Assembly (NCBI RefSeq): GCF_030272615.1
Contig: NC_081415.1
Coordinates: 622,665,740 to 622,729,739 of the forward strand
DNA length: 64,000 nt
DNA from: Cryptomeria japonica
Lineage: Eukaryota; Streptophyta; Pinopsida; Cupressales; Cupressaceae
Reading direction: 5' to 3'
Part shown: one piece after another, positions 23,628 through 35,157 of the stretch
How the letters are laid out: every line of letters starts with the position of its first letter
Position numbering within the stretch: position 1 is the stretch's first letter
Notes under the pieces: generated by a model
Told to the model about the DNA's origin: nothing
The model's input: the letters and a program-made list of their open reading frames with translations, nothing else
Database searches by the model: none
Translations under genes and position numbers: made by a program

Positions 23628-24399
23628 TGATACAGGAGCGTCCCCGGTTCATAGCAATATTGCATCAACCAAAAATATTTCCTTTCTGTTTTTCTTTCTA
23701 TTTGCAGTTTCAACATTTCTTTCTGTGTGTCTTGGATTTGGCTCATTGGAACTTGTGGGGTTGGATTTTTCTTGAAGACTTGATCATCTTCCTTATTCCC
23801 AAACCGTGGAGTATTTAGATTGTTTTCTGGCAAGTTATTGCTATTGATTTCCGTGACAATTTCTTGTTACCAGTTGCCTGGACCTATTTGCATTGGTGAT
23901 CTACTAGATCCCTTATGTAGCTTGCAGAGCCCTAAGAATTGATTCCAATGTTCCTTGGCGTGTGGTCCACCTTTTCCCATCATCTACTCTTCATCCTTTG
24001 TATTTTCTGGAGGAATTTCTTTGGCGGAGTCCGACCTTGTTGGTTTTGCATGTTAGGTCTGGTTCTTTGGGTTTTGATCCCTTTTTGGGCCAATCGGATC
24101 CTCTTGGATCGTATAAATAATTTTAATTGAGCATTAGAATGTAACCAAGAAGTTAGACTAAGCATGAAAGATATATCTTAAGATTTGAGGTCTTGATTGT
24201 GACATGTTCTATATTTTTTAGCATGTTTTAGCAGGCCTGTGAGCTAGTATCTATAACCCGGTTGTTATCGGTTGGTTGTAATCAGTTTTCATGTTATAAT
24301 ACAATCTGTTCTACATTGCCTCCATCATGTCTTTGTGTTTTCATTGTGTTTACTCTTGCTGACCGGTCTGGACTGATCTCTTTGAGGTCCCTCCTTTCA
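23628..24399 (+). repeat. Element C 5' LTR
   Basis: Begins TGATACAGGAGCGTCC and runs to about CTCCTTTCA. It aligns with 28965 onward. The following sequence has a TGG at 24403, but no familiar tRNA complement was recognised, so the primer-binding site is unassigned. Confidence 0.7.
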
Positions 24400-24474
24400 T
24401 TCTGGAGATTGTATTGTCTTGAGAATTTCGTTGTAGGGTGGCAGACTGTGGATCTGACTTGCAGCTATAGAGGA

Positions 24475-25640
24475 ATGGCGTAAAGATGGCATGAAGAGGA
24501 ACTAGGAATGATGGAGCACATGGGAATGTAGAGCCTACTGTGATGGAAATGTTGCAAGGAATAGCAACCCAGTTGGAAGCCATGGAAATAGAACAAAGAA
24601 GAGGCTGTCACATTGAAGATGTAAGTGAAGATGAAGGAGAAGATGACCCGACAAAACAAGTAAACCCACCAACAGTTGATCCAGATGAGGAAAGGTTTTT
24701 AAGGGTTTTGAGTAGGGTGAATACTAAACATCATTTTACCCCATCAAAATATGATGGAAAGTTGGATTCAGATGAATTGATGGATTAGATCTTGAAGATG
24801 GAGAAATATTTTGATTTTAAAAACACTGCGGAAGAAAGGAAGGTGAAATATGCATGTACCTGATTGAAATGTCATGCATCTCTTTGGTGGGAGAATTTGT
24901 AGGTTGATAGACAAAGAAGAGGTAAAGAGAAGATCAAGACATGGGATCGGATGGGTGCTAAGTTGAAATCAAAATTTATGCCAGCTGATTATCAAGTGAA
25001 TCTATTCTAGAAGTTGCAGAATTTGAGACAGAAGGAATTTAGTGTGAAGGAATACACCAAAGCATTTTACAAGTTGAATATCAGATTTGGACATGTTGAT
25101 GATGAAGTTGAACAAGTTGCAAGATATTTGAATGGATTGCATGTGTCTATACAAGATGAACTTAGTTTGATCAAATTACAGAGTGTTGAAGAGGCTTACC
25201 AGTATGCCCTCAAGGCAGAAGAAAATCTAAACAAAAGACATGAGCAAAGGAAGAGAGGAAGAGGTGGAAGGTTTTCTGGAGGAAGATTTCAAGGAGGAAG
25301 AGGATATACCAGAGGTAGAAGAACCTATACAGATCAGAACAAGGAAAAAGAAGTAAATAATGAAGGTAATTCATATCGGAAAGAGGATAGAAATTTCTAC
25401 TGAAGGAGAGAACCAGATGGCTACTAGAATGGAAATTTTGGAAGACAATACAAGAGAACATTTAGAGGAACTTGCTTTAAGTGTGGAGGAGAAGGACATC
25501 ATGCTTTTGAGTGTAAGAAGACAAAGAATACCGGAAGAGAAATAGTGGTGGAAGAAAACCCCACCAGATCAGATAATAAACCAAAAGATGGAGAACTGTT
25601 GATGACAAGGAGAGCTTTGTGTCATATTGGGAGAGATGAA
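24475..25640 (+). pseudogene. Element C gag (decayed)
   Basis: The frame begins near 24475 and an ATG at 24540 gives MMEMLQGIATQLEAMEIEQRR. Retrotransposon gag core: FKNTAEERKVKYA, ASLWWEN, TWDRMGAKLKSKFMPADYQ, LRQKEFSVKEYTKAFYKL and YLNGLHVSIQDELSL. A Gly/Arg-rich stretch (KRGRGGRFSGGRFQGGR) and a CCHC knuckle CFKCGGEGHHAFEC near 25470 follow. In-frame stops (for example near 24786, 24861, 24900 and 25011) replace expected Arg, Gln or Trp codons. Capsid function is inferred from family. Confidence 0.85.
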
Positions 25641-25649
25641 GAGCCCTTG

Positions 25650-28600
25650 TAGAGAAAGAATTTGTTCAAGACCAGATGTAAGGTATCTGACAAGTGCTGC
25701 AAAGTTGTTATTGATAGTGATAGTTCAGATAATCTTGTTTCAGAAGAGATGGTGAATAAGTTGAATTTGGAAAGATTGAAATACCCTAAGCCTTATCACA
25801 TCACATGGATTCAGGATGAACATAAGTTGTTAGTAAGTGAGCATCTTTTGTTGGCTAGACCTTGGCAGTTTGATAGACAAATAATACATGATGGTCAGAA
25901 AAATACATACACTATTGTGGCCAATGGGATGAAGCAAACCTTGTAACATGGAGGAACCTTTGAAGAGTGAAGTCTATACAAATGCTAGAGTCTATTTGGT
26001 GGATGGAAGGAAATTCCTAGATGGATTGAGACATGAGAATGTGTGTTTTGCCTTAATTCCTAAGAAGACTGAGAATCCATAGCATGAAGAGGAACAACCA
26101 GAAGAGATAAAAGATTTGCTGACAGAATATGAAGACATCATTTTAGATAATGTACTAGATGGATTGCCACCTATGAGAAGTATCAGTCATTGTATGGACC
26201 TGGTTCCCGGAGCTAGTTTGCCTAACAAAGATGCACACCAGATGACACTAGCGAATAATGAAGAACTAAATAGAGAATGCAGGAGCTGTTGAAGAAAGGT
26301 TTGATCAGAGAAAGTTTGAGCCCTTGTGCAATACCAACAGTATTATCACCTAAGAAGAATCAAGAATGGAGAATATGCATAGATTCTAGAGCAATAAACA
26401 AGATCACAGTGAAATACCGGTTTCCTTTGCCTAGGATGGGTGAAATAATGGACTGTTTGAGCATAGACAAATACTTTACAAAGATAGATTTAAAGAGTGG
26501 ATATCATCAGATCAAGATCAGAGAAGGAGATGAGTGGAAGACAACATTCAAAATAAATGGACTGTATGAATGGTTGGTGATGCCTTTTGGGTTTACTAAT
26601 GCAGCGAGTACTTTCATGAGGTTGATGAATGAGGTATTGAAGAAATTATTGGGTAAGTTTGTTATTGTATATTTGGATGACATTCTAATTTTTAGTAAGA
26701 CAAAAGAGGAGCATTTGTTTCATTTGAGAAAAGTTTTGTAGAGCTTGAGAGAAGAAAAGTTGCTGATAAATCTTAAGTGTACTTTCATGAAAGATAAGTT
26801 AGTCTATTTGGGATTTGTGATATCTAAGGATGGTTTGAAGATGGACCTTGAGAAAGTAAAAGCAATTTTTGAGTGGCCTACACCAGAAAGCATTGGAGAG
26901 GTAAGATAATTTCATGGATTGGCCAAATTCTACCAAAAGTTCATCAGAAATTTCAGTTTAGATTGTAACCCTATGACTGAGACCATGAGGGCAGATCAGA
27001 AGGAATTCAAGTGGACCACCGGAGAAAACAAAAGTTTTGAACTGTTGAAAAGGAAAGTGACTGAGTAGCCTGTGTTAGCTTTATTAGATTTCAATAAATT
27101 ATTTCAAGTGGATTGTGATGCAAGTGGAACAACAATAGGAGTAGTCTTGAGTCAGGAAGGGAGAGCAGTAGCTTATTTCGGTGAGAAATTGAATGATGCT
27201 CGAAGGAGATATTCAGTGTATGATTAGAAGTTTTATGCCATAGTTGAAGCCTTGAAGAAGTGGAGACATTACCTATTTCCTAAGGAGTTTGTGTTTTATA
27301 TAGATCATCAAGCTTTGCAGTATTTGAATAGTCAAAGTAAGTTGAATCAGAGACATATGAGGTGAGTAGAATTTTTGCCAAGTTACACCTTTGTGTTGAA
27401 GTATAGAAGTGGGAAATCTAACAATGTTGGTGATGCACTAAGTAGGAGAAGGAATTTGCTAACAGAGATGAGAGTGATAGTATTAGGATTTGAGGAATTG
27501 AAGACCTTGTATGATGATGACCTGAATTTTGTAGAACCTTAGATAGTATGTAGAGAATTGGTTATGGTAGATAGAAGCAAGTGGTTGGATTACTTCATTT
27601 AGGATGGGATGTTATTAAGAGGAGTTTAGTTGTGCATACCTAAGAGTTCTATGAGGGAGAATTTGATAAAGGAGAAACATAGTGGAGGATTAGCCAGACG
27701 TTTTGGTATTGACAAAATAGTAGCATTGGTGAGTGAGCATTACTTTTGGCCCCAGATTCAAAAGGATGTTAGGAAATATGTGCAAAGTTGTAGAGTTTGT
27801 CAAGTTGCAAAGGGTAGTCATCAGAATGTGGGATTGTACAAACCTTTGACAGTACCGGTAAGACCTTGGGAGGATATAAGCATGGATTTCATATTTGGAT
27901 TGCCTAAAACACTGAGAGGGAATGATTCTATATTTGTGGTAGTAGATAGATTCTTGAAGATGACTCATTTCATACCTTGTAAGAAGACATCAGATGCATT
28001 ACATGTAGCATATCTATTTTTCAAGGAAGTAGTGAGATTGCATGGATTACCTAAGAGTATAGTTTCAGACAGAGACACTAAGTTTGTTGGCTATTTTCGG
28101 AGAACACTTTGGAAGAAGATGAAGATAGATTTGAAGTTCAGTTCTACTTTTCATCCACACACTGATGGATAGACAAAATTAGTTAATCGGAGCTTGGGAA
28201 ATTTGTTGAGATGTTTAGTTGGAGATAAAACTGGAAGTTGGGATTTGATTCTTGCACAAGAAGAGTTTGCCTACAATAATTCAGTAAACAGGAGTACCAA
28301 AAGAACACCTTTTGAGATTGTTACCGGAACACATCCTAGAGGTATATCAGAATTAAGGGATATTAGCAGTGAAGACTGAAGAAGTTTAGAAGCAGAAGAA
28401 TTTGCAGATCACATGAAGGATTTACATATTCAAGTTCAGCAACATTTGGAGGAAATGAATAGAAATTATAAGGAGAAGGCAGATGAGAAGAGGAGACATA
28501 AGGAGCTTGAAGTTGGTGATGAAGTGATGGTGTATCCGAGAAAATAAATATTCCTGATTGGAACTTATAACAAATTGCAGATGAGAAAACTTGGACCTTG

Positions 28601-28905
28601 CAAGATTTTGAGGAAGTTCAGTTATGGGAATGCATATGAAGTGGAGTTACCAGATAGTTTGAGTATTTCACCCGTGTTTAACATTGCAGATCTTCATGAG
28701 TATCATGCACCAAAATTTAGTGAGGACAATATTGCAGACTTGGAGAACAATTGCCCCGGAAGGAACCAGATCAGATTGAAGACATTTTGGACAGTAGGAT
28801 TGGACGTAGCACCTAGAGCAGTCAATATAAGGAGTATCTTGTGAAGTGGAAGGACAAGCCAGTTGAAGATTGATCTTGGATTTCTCAGGTAGAGGTAGAC
28901 CACCT
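25650..28905 (+). pseudogene. Element C pol: protease, RT, RNase H, integrase, chromodomain
   Basis: Protease has VIDSDSSDNLV, where the family has DSG, so the active-site Gly is Asp. RT (26277-26900) has [45 protein letters not shown] and [10 protein letters not shown]. RNase H has [17 protein letters not shown] and IDHQALQYL. Integrase has the zinc region (HYFWPQIQKDVRKYV, CRVCQ) and core DFIFGLP and SDRDTKF, but the third acidic residue is Lys (TKLVNRSLGN in place of TE.VNRSLGN), a G>A change. Near 28820 lies a chromodomain (YLVKWKDKPVED) that targets integration to heterochromatin in chromoviruses. More than ten stops, no obvious indel. Confidence 0.92.
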
Positions 28906-28964
28906 TGGTTTTCCTCTAACCCTGGAAAAGTGAGAGACTCACTTTTTCAACAACCCCAGATGTC

Positions 28965-29749
28965 TGATGCATGAGCATCCCTGATTCATAGAAATCTTGC
29001 ATCAACCAAAAATAATTTCTTTCTATTTTTCTTTCTATTTGTAGTTTCAACATTTCTTTCTGTGTGTCCTAAATTTGGCTCACTAGAACTTGTGGAGTTG
29101 GATTTTGCTTGAAGACTTGATCATCTTCCTTATTCCCAATTCGTGGAGCATTTGGATCATTTTCTGGCAAGTTATCGCTACTGGTTTCTGTGATAGTTTC
29201 TTGTTATCGGTTACCTGGACCTATTTGCATTGGTGATCTACCAGATCCCTTTTGTATCTTGTGGAGCCTTGAGTGTTGATTCCGATGTTCCTTGGCATGT
29301 GGCCAACCTTTTTCCATCATCTACTCTTCATCCATTGGATTTTTTGGAGGAATTTCTTTGGTGGAGACTGACCTTGTTGGTTTTGCACATTAGGTCTTGT
29401 TCTTTAGGGTTTGATCCCATTTTGGGCCAACTGGATCCTCTTGGATCGTATAAATCATTGTAATAGAGCATTAAAATGTAACCAAGAAGTTAGATTGAGC
29501 ATGGAAGATAGATCTTAAGATTTGAGGTCTCGGTTGTGACCTGTTCTGTATTTTTGAGCATGTTTTAGTAGGCTTGTGAGCTGGTATCTATAACCCAGTT
29601 GCTACTGGTTGGTTGTAATTAGTTTTCATGTTATAATACAATTTGTTCTGCATTGCCTCCATCATGTCTTTGTGTTTTCATTTTGTTTACTCTTGCTGAC
29701 CAGTCTAAACTGATCTCTTTGAGGTCCCTCCTAACCAATGACTGCTTCA
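28965..29749 (+). repeat. Element C 3' LTR
   Basis: Begins TGATGCATGAGCATCC and parallels the 5' LTR to CTCCT at 29732. The end at CA (29749) is chosen because ATAGT follows. No clear polypurine tract precedes it. Confidence 0.65.
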
Positions 29750-29754
29750 ATAGT

Positions 29755-30482
29755 AATGCTTTGTTGACTCCTAACAATTGCACATCAACCACTGCACAAT
29801 TGCGAACTAATTCAACTACGATTGCAAACTGATATGGTAACAATTACAAATTTCTATCAACACAATTGTAAATTTTTGACTGAATAATTGTGCATTACTT
29901 AAACCTACCAACTTTTAGAAATTATTTAGAAATAGAGGAAAAAGATGAAAGAAAGAAGTCAATCAATTCTGACATGGATCAAATTCATTATCAGGTTTTC
30001 CATGATCTCAATGTCATCAGATATGTTAAATTTTTCAAGATACTTATGCACAACGTGATAATACTGGGATAAGGCAGTTATTTCTTCGAGATTTTGAAGT
30101 CATTTTTCTACTTCTATCCACTACTGGTGTGCTCTTCTTTGTCTCATGTGTTCCTTCCTTTTTGTGGAACCTAAACTCTTGAAAGTTACCCTTCTTGCCA
30201 TGGGGTTAGGAACATTTTATGCATAGAAATCAAATTTTCTAAAATTGATAGATTTTTCTTGGTTAGCAACACAAATGTCAGAAACATAGAAACGATATTT
30301 TTTTTTTGAAATTTTAACCTGCCCCTATAATTGCGAATTAGAATTAACAATTGTGCATTAAAATAACTACAATTGCACATCAAAATGAACAATTGCGAGT
30401 TTATGTCAACATAACTATGCATCATATTTTCCTATTCCGTACAGGACCTACAAATTACGAGAAAAATAGATTAGAAGGTCAG
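29755..30482 (-). other. Element B 5' leader region
   Basis: Non-coding. It contains many short near-repeats of CAATTGCGAATT/ACAATTGTGCA type around 29770-29880 and 30330-30420. It continues the B internal sequence to the right of C. Confidence 0.6.
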
Positions 30483-30500
30483 TTCACGTTGGGTTCACCA
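30483..30500 (-). other. Element B candidate primer-binding site
   Basis: On the minus strand TGGTGAACCCAACGTGAA starts one base after the end of the LTR. TGG is required to pair with the tRNA CCA end. I cannot name the tRNA with confidence. Confidence 0.5.
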
Positions 30501-30501
30501 A

Positions 30502-31652
30502 TATTTCCATGCTTGAAAATCATAAAATTAAATCTGATTAGGGGGTAAGGACGATCACAATTCTTTAACTAATCAATTATAATCAAACATAACGCAATAG
30601 AATATCAAATATGAAAGAAATGAAATCTTTAAATGGATTCAAACTCCCTATTTCTGATTTGTGCTTCCATTGTTCTTCTCTAAAATTTCGTGGGTGGCTC
30701 TCAAGTATTGCATTGAAATTCCTGTATAGATTGGCAATTTCTTTGAAGAGTGTGATCTTGATTCTTGATTCTAGATTGATTTGAGAAAGTGATCTTGTTT
30801 ATATAAATTTTCAAGAGAGATGGGGATGGATTTTGAACTAGAGTGTTGATTGATAGTTCAACTGATTTAGATTTATCAAGTAACATAGTTGATTGATTTG
30901 TTAACTAAGATTGATTGACTTGTTAACTCATTTGATTGAGTAGTCAACTAGATTGATTGGATAGTGAACTAAATAGATTAGCTAGTTGACTAGATTGATT
31001 GATCAGATGACTAAATGGATTGGAGAGATAAGTGAATTGATTTATTAGAAGATTGATTAGATTGATTAGTCAGAAAAGGTGATTTGGAGTAAAAAGGGGT
31101 GATTGAGGAGTTAACCGAGTTAACTAATTAGTCAACTGATTTGCTCAATCGGTTAAGATTTTCAACATGTGTTGTAGGAGATTGAGAAATTCAATTTCAT
31201 TTTAATTTTGATTTTCAAATGATGCAATGCACATGAGATTAACTAAAATTTATTTAAATTCAGATTTGGTGAAATGTGAATTTGATGAAATGAAATTAAT
31301 TGGAATTAGTTGAAATTTGAATTTGGAGAAATGGAGGAATTAGTTAATTAATTAAATAATTTAAATGAAATTATTTAATCTTTGGACATAGAATTAATTA
31401 AATAATAAAAATTATTTAATTAAGGGAATTAATCGTAATTAATTAAATAATTAATATTTAATTACTTTTTGAGAAAGGGGTTTGATGATGAATTGTTTAA
31501 TAAATAGAAATTAGATAACTAGTAAGAAAAATGAATAATGATGATTAGCTCAGTTGAGAAGAATTAATTAGCTTAATTAATAATTAAAAAATTATTTAAT
31601 TAGTAAGATGAATAATTAGCAATGATCAGTGAGACAATTTTAGGTGCCTACA
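30502..31652 (-). repeat. Element B 5' LTR (right copy)
   Basis: Matches 16389-17548 throughout. In genomic orientation it starts TATTTCCATGC (TG mutated to TA) and ends GGTGCCTACA, followed by TAAGT at 31653-31657. Confidence 0.9.
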
Positions 31653-31657
31653 TAAGT

Positions 31658-31900
31658 AATCATAGAACATCATTTTCCTTTGCATCATGCATACATAAAA
31701 ATATAAATGCACAAAAACTAATGTATTACATCATATACATATCTCATGGCATTATATAAGCATCATAGAATCATAATAAAACACACATCACACATAGTCT
31801 GCATAATCATATAGAGTCATCACAAAAACACATACATATAATCTTCGCAAGGATGGGTCATCTCATATATATATATATATATATAAAATATTAGTGTCAT
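31658..31900. other. Relic D non-coding segment with (TA)n
   Basis: AT-rich 3' flank of the antisense mobile-domain gene, containing a short TA microsatellite (about 31866-31886). Nothing else was recognised. Confidence 0.5.
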
Positions 31901-32863
31901 GATACAATGATGTCAAAATCTCATATAGCTACAAAATCATCCTAAGGTGTCTATGTCATCATACAAAAACTGATATAAAATGGGATCCTAGAGAGCTATG
32001 ATGAACTCCCTCACTCGGAGCCGACAGGTCTCAAAGGAATCTGAGATCTCAAAGTCCCAAGCCTAGGATCATCTCGTCTATCCCCCTATTGTTGGTGGTG
32101 CGGGTGGACCCATCACTACTCCACTAGATGCTCCCCCTCTGTCCCTACCTATAGTAGTAGAGTGGGAAGCTCTCCTATAGTTGCCTGCCCTCAGGTGTGG
32201 AGGAACTGCTACATAGTATAAGTTCCTCTAGTATGCTATCTCCTCTGCTACCTAGAGAAAAAATGTAAACCCTGCTCCGAAGTCACCTGATGCTACAACC
32301 CATCCTACCTTCAATGCCTCCTTTGCGGTTGTATACCACTATATGGTCTCATCTCTAATTCTATACATCTCGGCCAATTGTCACCTCAATTGAGTAACAT
32401 CTCTCTCAAGATCATGGATCTCATCAGCCTATCCCTGAGTAAAATCTCAAAGAATGAGAATCTCATACTCCTCCTCATCTCCTCCTTGGGATCCCTCTGC
32501 TCGTCTACCCTACTTTGGTGCACCTTGTCCCTCTACCTGTCTTAGTCCAACTTGTACCTATCCATGTGCCTGACCTGGAACCTGTAATGGCTGTCCTCCT
32601 CTCCCTCTAGGTGGCCTCTGTAGTCTGCCTCCCTCTCCACCTCTATGTGCTCCCTCTACCCTCCCTCCATCCCTCTGTCTGCCTCTCCCTTAGAAAATCC
32701 TCCTCATCCCTCCTCTCCTCAGCCTCCTCTGTTAGCCACCTCCATCCTCATCATCATCGTCATCCTCTGCAGGTATGGGCTCTCCAGGATTTGCCAGTCA
32801 TAGAAATGGATGTGCCTCAAAATATGCTCTGTACTCATCATCCATCCCTACATCAACTTGTAG

Positions 32864-32868
32864 CGTCC
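32864..32868. repeat. Target-site duplication, solo LTR left (CAACT)
   Basis: CAACT here and at 34120-34124 flank the solo LTR exactly. Confidence 0.9.
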
Positions 32869-34119
32869 TAAAATTGCGACACTTGCAATTTCAACTGCAT
32901 TTTGGTCTTCACGATGGCGACGCAACACAGAACCTGAATGGAGACCCCAAAACTTGTCCACGACACCAAAAACTGTATTTTCAAGCACCCTGGCCTGAAC
33001 CTCCTTTGCACCCTACTGTCCCGGGAGGTGGGACCAGAGCGCCCAGCGCCCTAGTCCTTTAGGACCAGGGCGCCCAGTGCCCTGGTCCCCCAGGACCATG
33101 GCGCCCAGTGCCCTGGTCCCTGGCCCTATTTTGGTCCCGGTCTCCTATGGGACTTCGGGTCTTTTTGTTTGCAAATTGGAAATAATATTTCCTGGTCGGC
33201 CTAAGGTCAGAAAAATCAGTCTTTTAACCCTAATTGGCAAGTATATAAACTACATTTTCCTCTCCCATTTAGGTAAGAAGGTCATATGTGTACAAGCGTG
33301 GAAACTATACTCAAGCATTCAAGCATTCAAGCATTCCTTCAAGCAATTGATCATTTCAAGTCTCCATTCAAGGCTAAGTGTTGCATTCAAGACAAGGATT
33401 CAACCATTGAAGAGGAGATCACTTACAACATACTACTACAACATACAACATCTATACCTTCGCACATAAGGATACAAACATCCTTACAACAAGGTATTAG
33501 TACTTGTTTTACATTATAGACATTTACATTTACAGCATTGCTCATTTCTTGGTTAATTCCAAAACTGGGGTTTGACCTAAAGGCAAACCCCTAATCCCTA
33601 ACCCCCCAATCGTCTTCGCTTTTCTGTGTGTAGGTTGTAGGTACGTGGCTGAAATTGAAGATCTAGAATCCTTGTGCAGAGACGAATAGATCCCCCTTCG
33701 TTTCGCGGATTTTTTGGAGGACTGTGGCGCTCGGGCGCCATCGTCCTAGCAACTTTTGCTCAAATTTGCAGGACAGTGCCGTATCGACATTTTACTGCTA
33801 ATTCCAGGTCCGCAGCTTCATACTGTATTCCTATCTCAGTTTATAAGCGAATCTTTCTCACTTTCTATGCATTCCTAGCTTAATTCTTCTATGCACATTC
33901 TTTACAAAAGAGGGTAGCCTTGCTGTCATAACCCTTGAAACTCATTTAGCATCCAATCTTGCATTGCGTGGGATTGGATCTTGTGGGTTTCAACCCTTCT
34001 TTTGAATGTAAAGTCTCCCAAGTGAAAACCATCAACCCTAGAGTGAATCTCCCTTCTCTCTCCTTGGAGTTGGAAGAGGGGAGAGCAACTAGGGTTCGAT
34101 TGCGATTTTCCGCTTTACA
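32869..34119. mobile_element. Solo LTR inserted in the PMD gene
   Basis: 1,251 bp, starting TGTAGCGTCCTAAAATTG and ending CGCTTTACA, bounded by perfect CAACT duplications. No second LTR or internal region is present, so it is the product of LTR-LTR recombination. The start resembles those of B and D (TGTAG..(A/T)CCTAAAA), suggesting a related gypsy group. It contains three tandem GC-rich hairpins (33031-33123), a TATATAAAC core-promoter-like site near 33241 and a short AAGCATTC repeat near 33313. Confidence 0.9.
33031..33123. repeat. Three tandem 31-bp self-complementary units in the solo LTR
   Basis: Units start at 33031, 33062 and 33093. The middle unit has arms GGACCAGGGC and GCCCTGGTCC around a seven-base loop, and the others are slightly diverged. 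Each could fold as a stable hairpin in DNA or RNA upstream of the likely TATA box at 33241. Confidence 0.8.
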
Positions 34120-35157
34120 CAACTATATTTGGCAAAATGTCCCATGGCATAGGTACCATCTCTTGAAACTAGGTAACTACCGCATCATATGAAAAAATAG
34201 GTCCCCAGTGAGCCTTATCTTTGATTGTTCAAGCAAAGTCTCTTGATCCCCGTGGCATCTATTGTCTCCTACCAAACTGTCTAGTGACCTTGTCTATCAA
34301 ATGCCTATCCAAAATATAAGGAGTCCTCCCAATGAGATACCTGTTACATAAACAAAATGGTAGCTCTGTGGCATCCTCCTCTTAGGCCTTGCAATCAATA
34401 TATGACCACTATATCACACTGTCTATATCATCAATGATGTGCCACCAATATTCTACCTTCCCAATCCATGGCCGAGATGTAATCATACTGTACAAATGGA
34501 CATATGCCTACCCATGCCCTCTAAATTTGAAATGGATCAGCCTCATCACTGCTATATGCTCATAGGACCATACCTACAACAATGTCACCCCACACCCTAA
34601 CCCACAACCAGTAAGGCAAACAAACTGATGAAGCTCATGGTATAGGTGTGCTAGTACATAGGGCCCCCATGCAAAACTCCTCCTCTTAGTGAGTAGGATC
34701 TCCAGTGTCCTCCCCCATACGATAGCCAATCCTCATGTTTCTCTCTCAAGACAAAGATACCCACTAATCAGCCCTCCTAACGCTACTGCCAATGTCGGTC
34801 CACTGGAACACATGACATCCCAACTCAAATGTCCTAGTTTGAGCTCTATATCTGGGTCTCCAAAGACTCGTTGAAGTGCATCCTTGTCTCCCTCCTGGTC
34901 ATATACTAGTAAATATTCATGGATTGGTATCAGTAGTATCTTGTAAACATCCTCTAATGTGACTGACATCTCGCCAGTCGAAAAATGAAATGTACATGTC
35001 TCAGAGTGCCACCTCTCTCCAAGTTCAATCAACAGTCCTGTGTTCATTTGAATCTCTGGCATAAACATCACATGCCTTAATCCCATAACATCAATGACAA
35101 CATGATCATTGTTGGTCAACTCTGGTGATAATCACTGAGTCAATCATCGAGTCAATG

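Larger units (their letters stand above)
23628..29749 (+). mobile_element. Element C: chromodomain Ty3/gypsy retrotransposon
   Basis: Direct repeats (about 23628-24399 and 28965-29749) enclose a single-frame gag-pol with order gag, protease, RT, RNase H, integrase, chromodomain, which places it in the chromovirus branch. All coding segments from 24540 to about 28900 are in the same frame, broken only by stops, many of them TAG. LTR divergence by eye is about one base in eight to ten, higher than for the B element that contains it. LTR ends and primer site are less certain than in the other elements. Confidence 0.85.
16389..31652 (-). mobile_element. Element B: large non-autonomous LTR retrotransposon (minus), containing element C
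   Basis: LTRs are 16389-17548 and 30502-31652 (about 1,160 and 1,151 bp), with TAAGT on both sides. Orientation is minus: the polypurine tract GTCAAAGAGGGGCAAA (reverse of 17549-17564) abuts the left LTR, and a TGG-starting primer-site candidate abuts the right one. After removing C, the internal region is about 6.9 kb and has no protease, RT or integrase, only one long Gln/Ser/Pro-rich frame (22370-20787). This matches the large retrotransposon derivative (LARD) type mobilised by other elements. LTR divergence is roughly 6% in two samples of about 170 bp. Confidence 0.85.
31901..35157 (-). pseudogene. Antisense plant mobile domain (PMD) gene in relic D, split by a solo LTR
   Basis: Minus frame from about 35157 (LSPELTNNDHVVIDV) gives a typical plant mobile domain opening: LIELGERWHSETCTFHF, GEMSVTLEDVYKILLIPI and DALQRVFGD. 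The frame continues to 34125 with CVTLLQVWSYEHIAV and WGLAIVWGRTLEI-type segments. After the solo LTR it resumes at 32863 (DEYRAYFEAHPFL), followed by an acidic run, an Arg/Gly-rich tail and a heptad-like segment (IHDLERDVTQLR). Many in-frame TAG/TGA codons make it a pseudogene. PMD proteins occur as host silencing factors (MAIL1/MAIN group) and inside plant transposons, including antisense frames in gypsy elements. The position upstream of a plus-strand polypurine tract and LTR fits the latter. Confidence 0.7.

Noticed and set aside
22806-23833. Several 60-80-codon frames around the B/C boundary
   Set aside because: Short, no domain, no codon pattern, and some cross the LTR edge of element C.
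32611-32871. Plus-strand Ser/Leu-rich 86-aa frame
   Set aside because: It is the reverse of the Arg/Gly-rich tail of the antisense mobile-domain gene.
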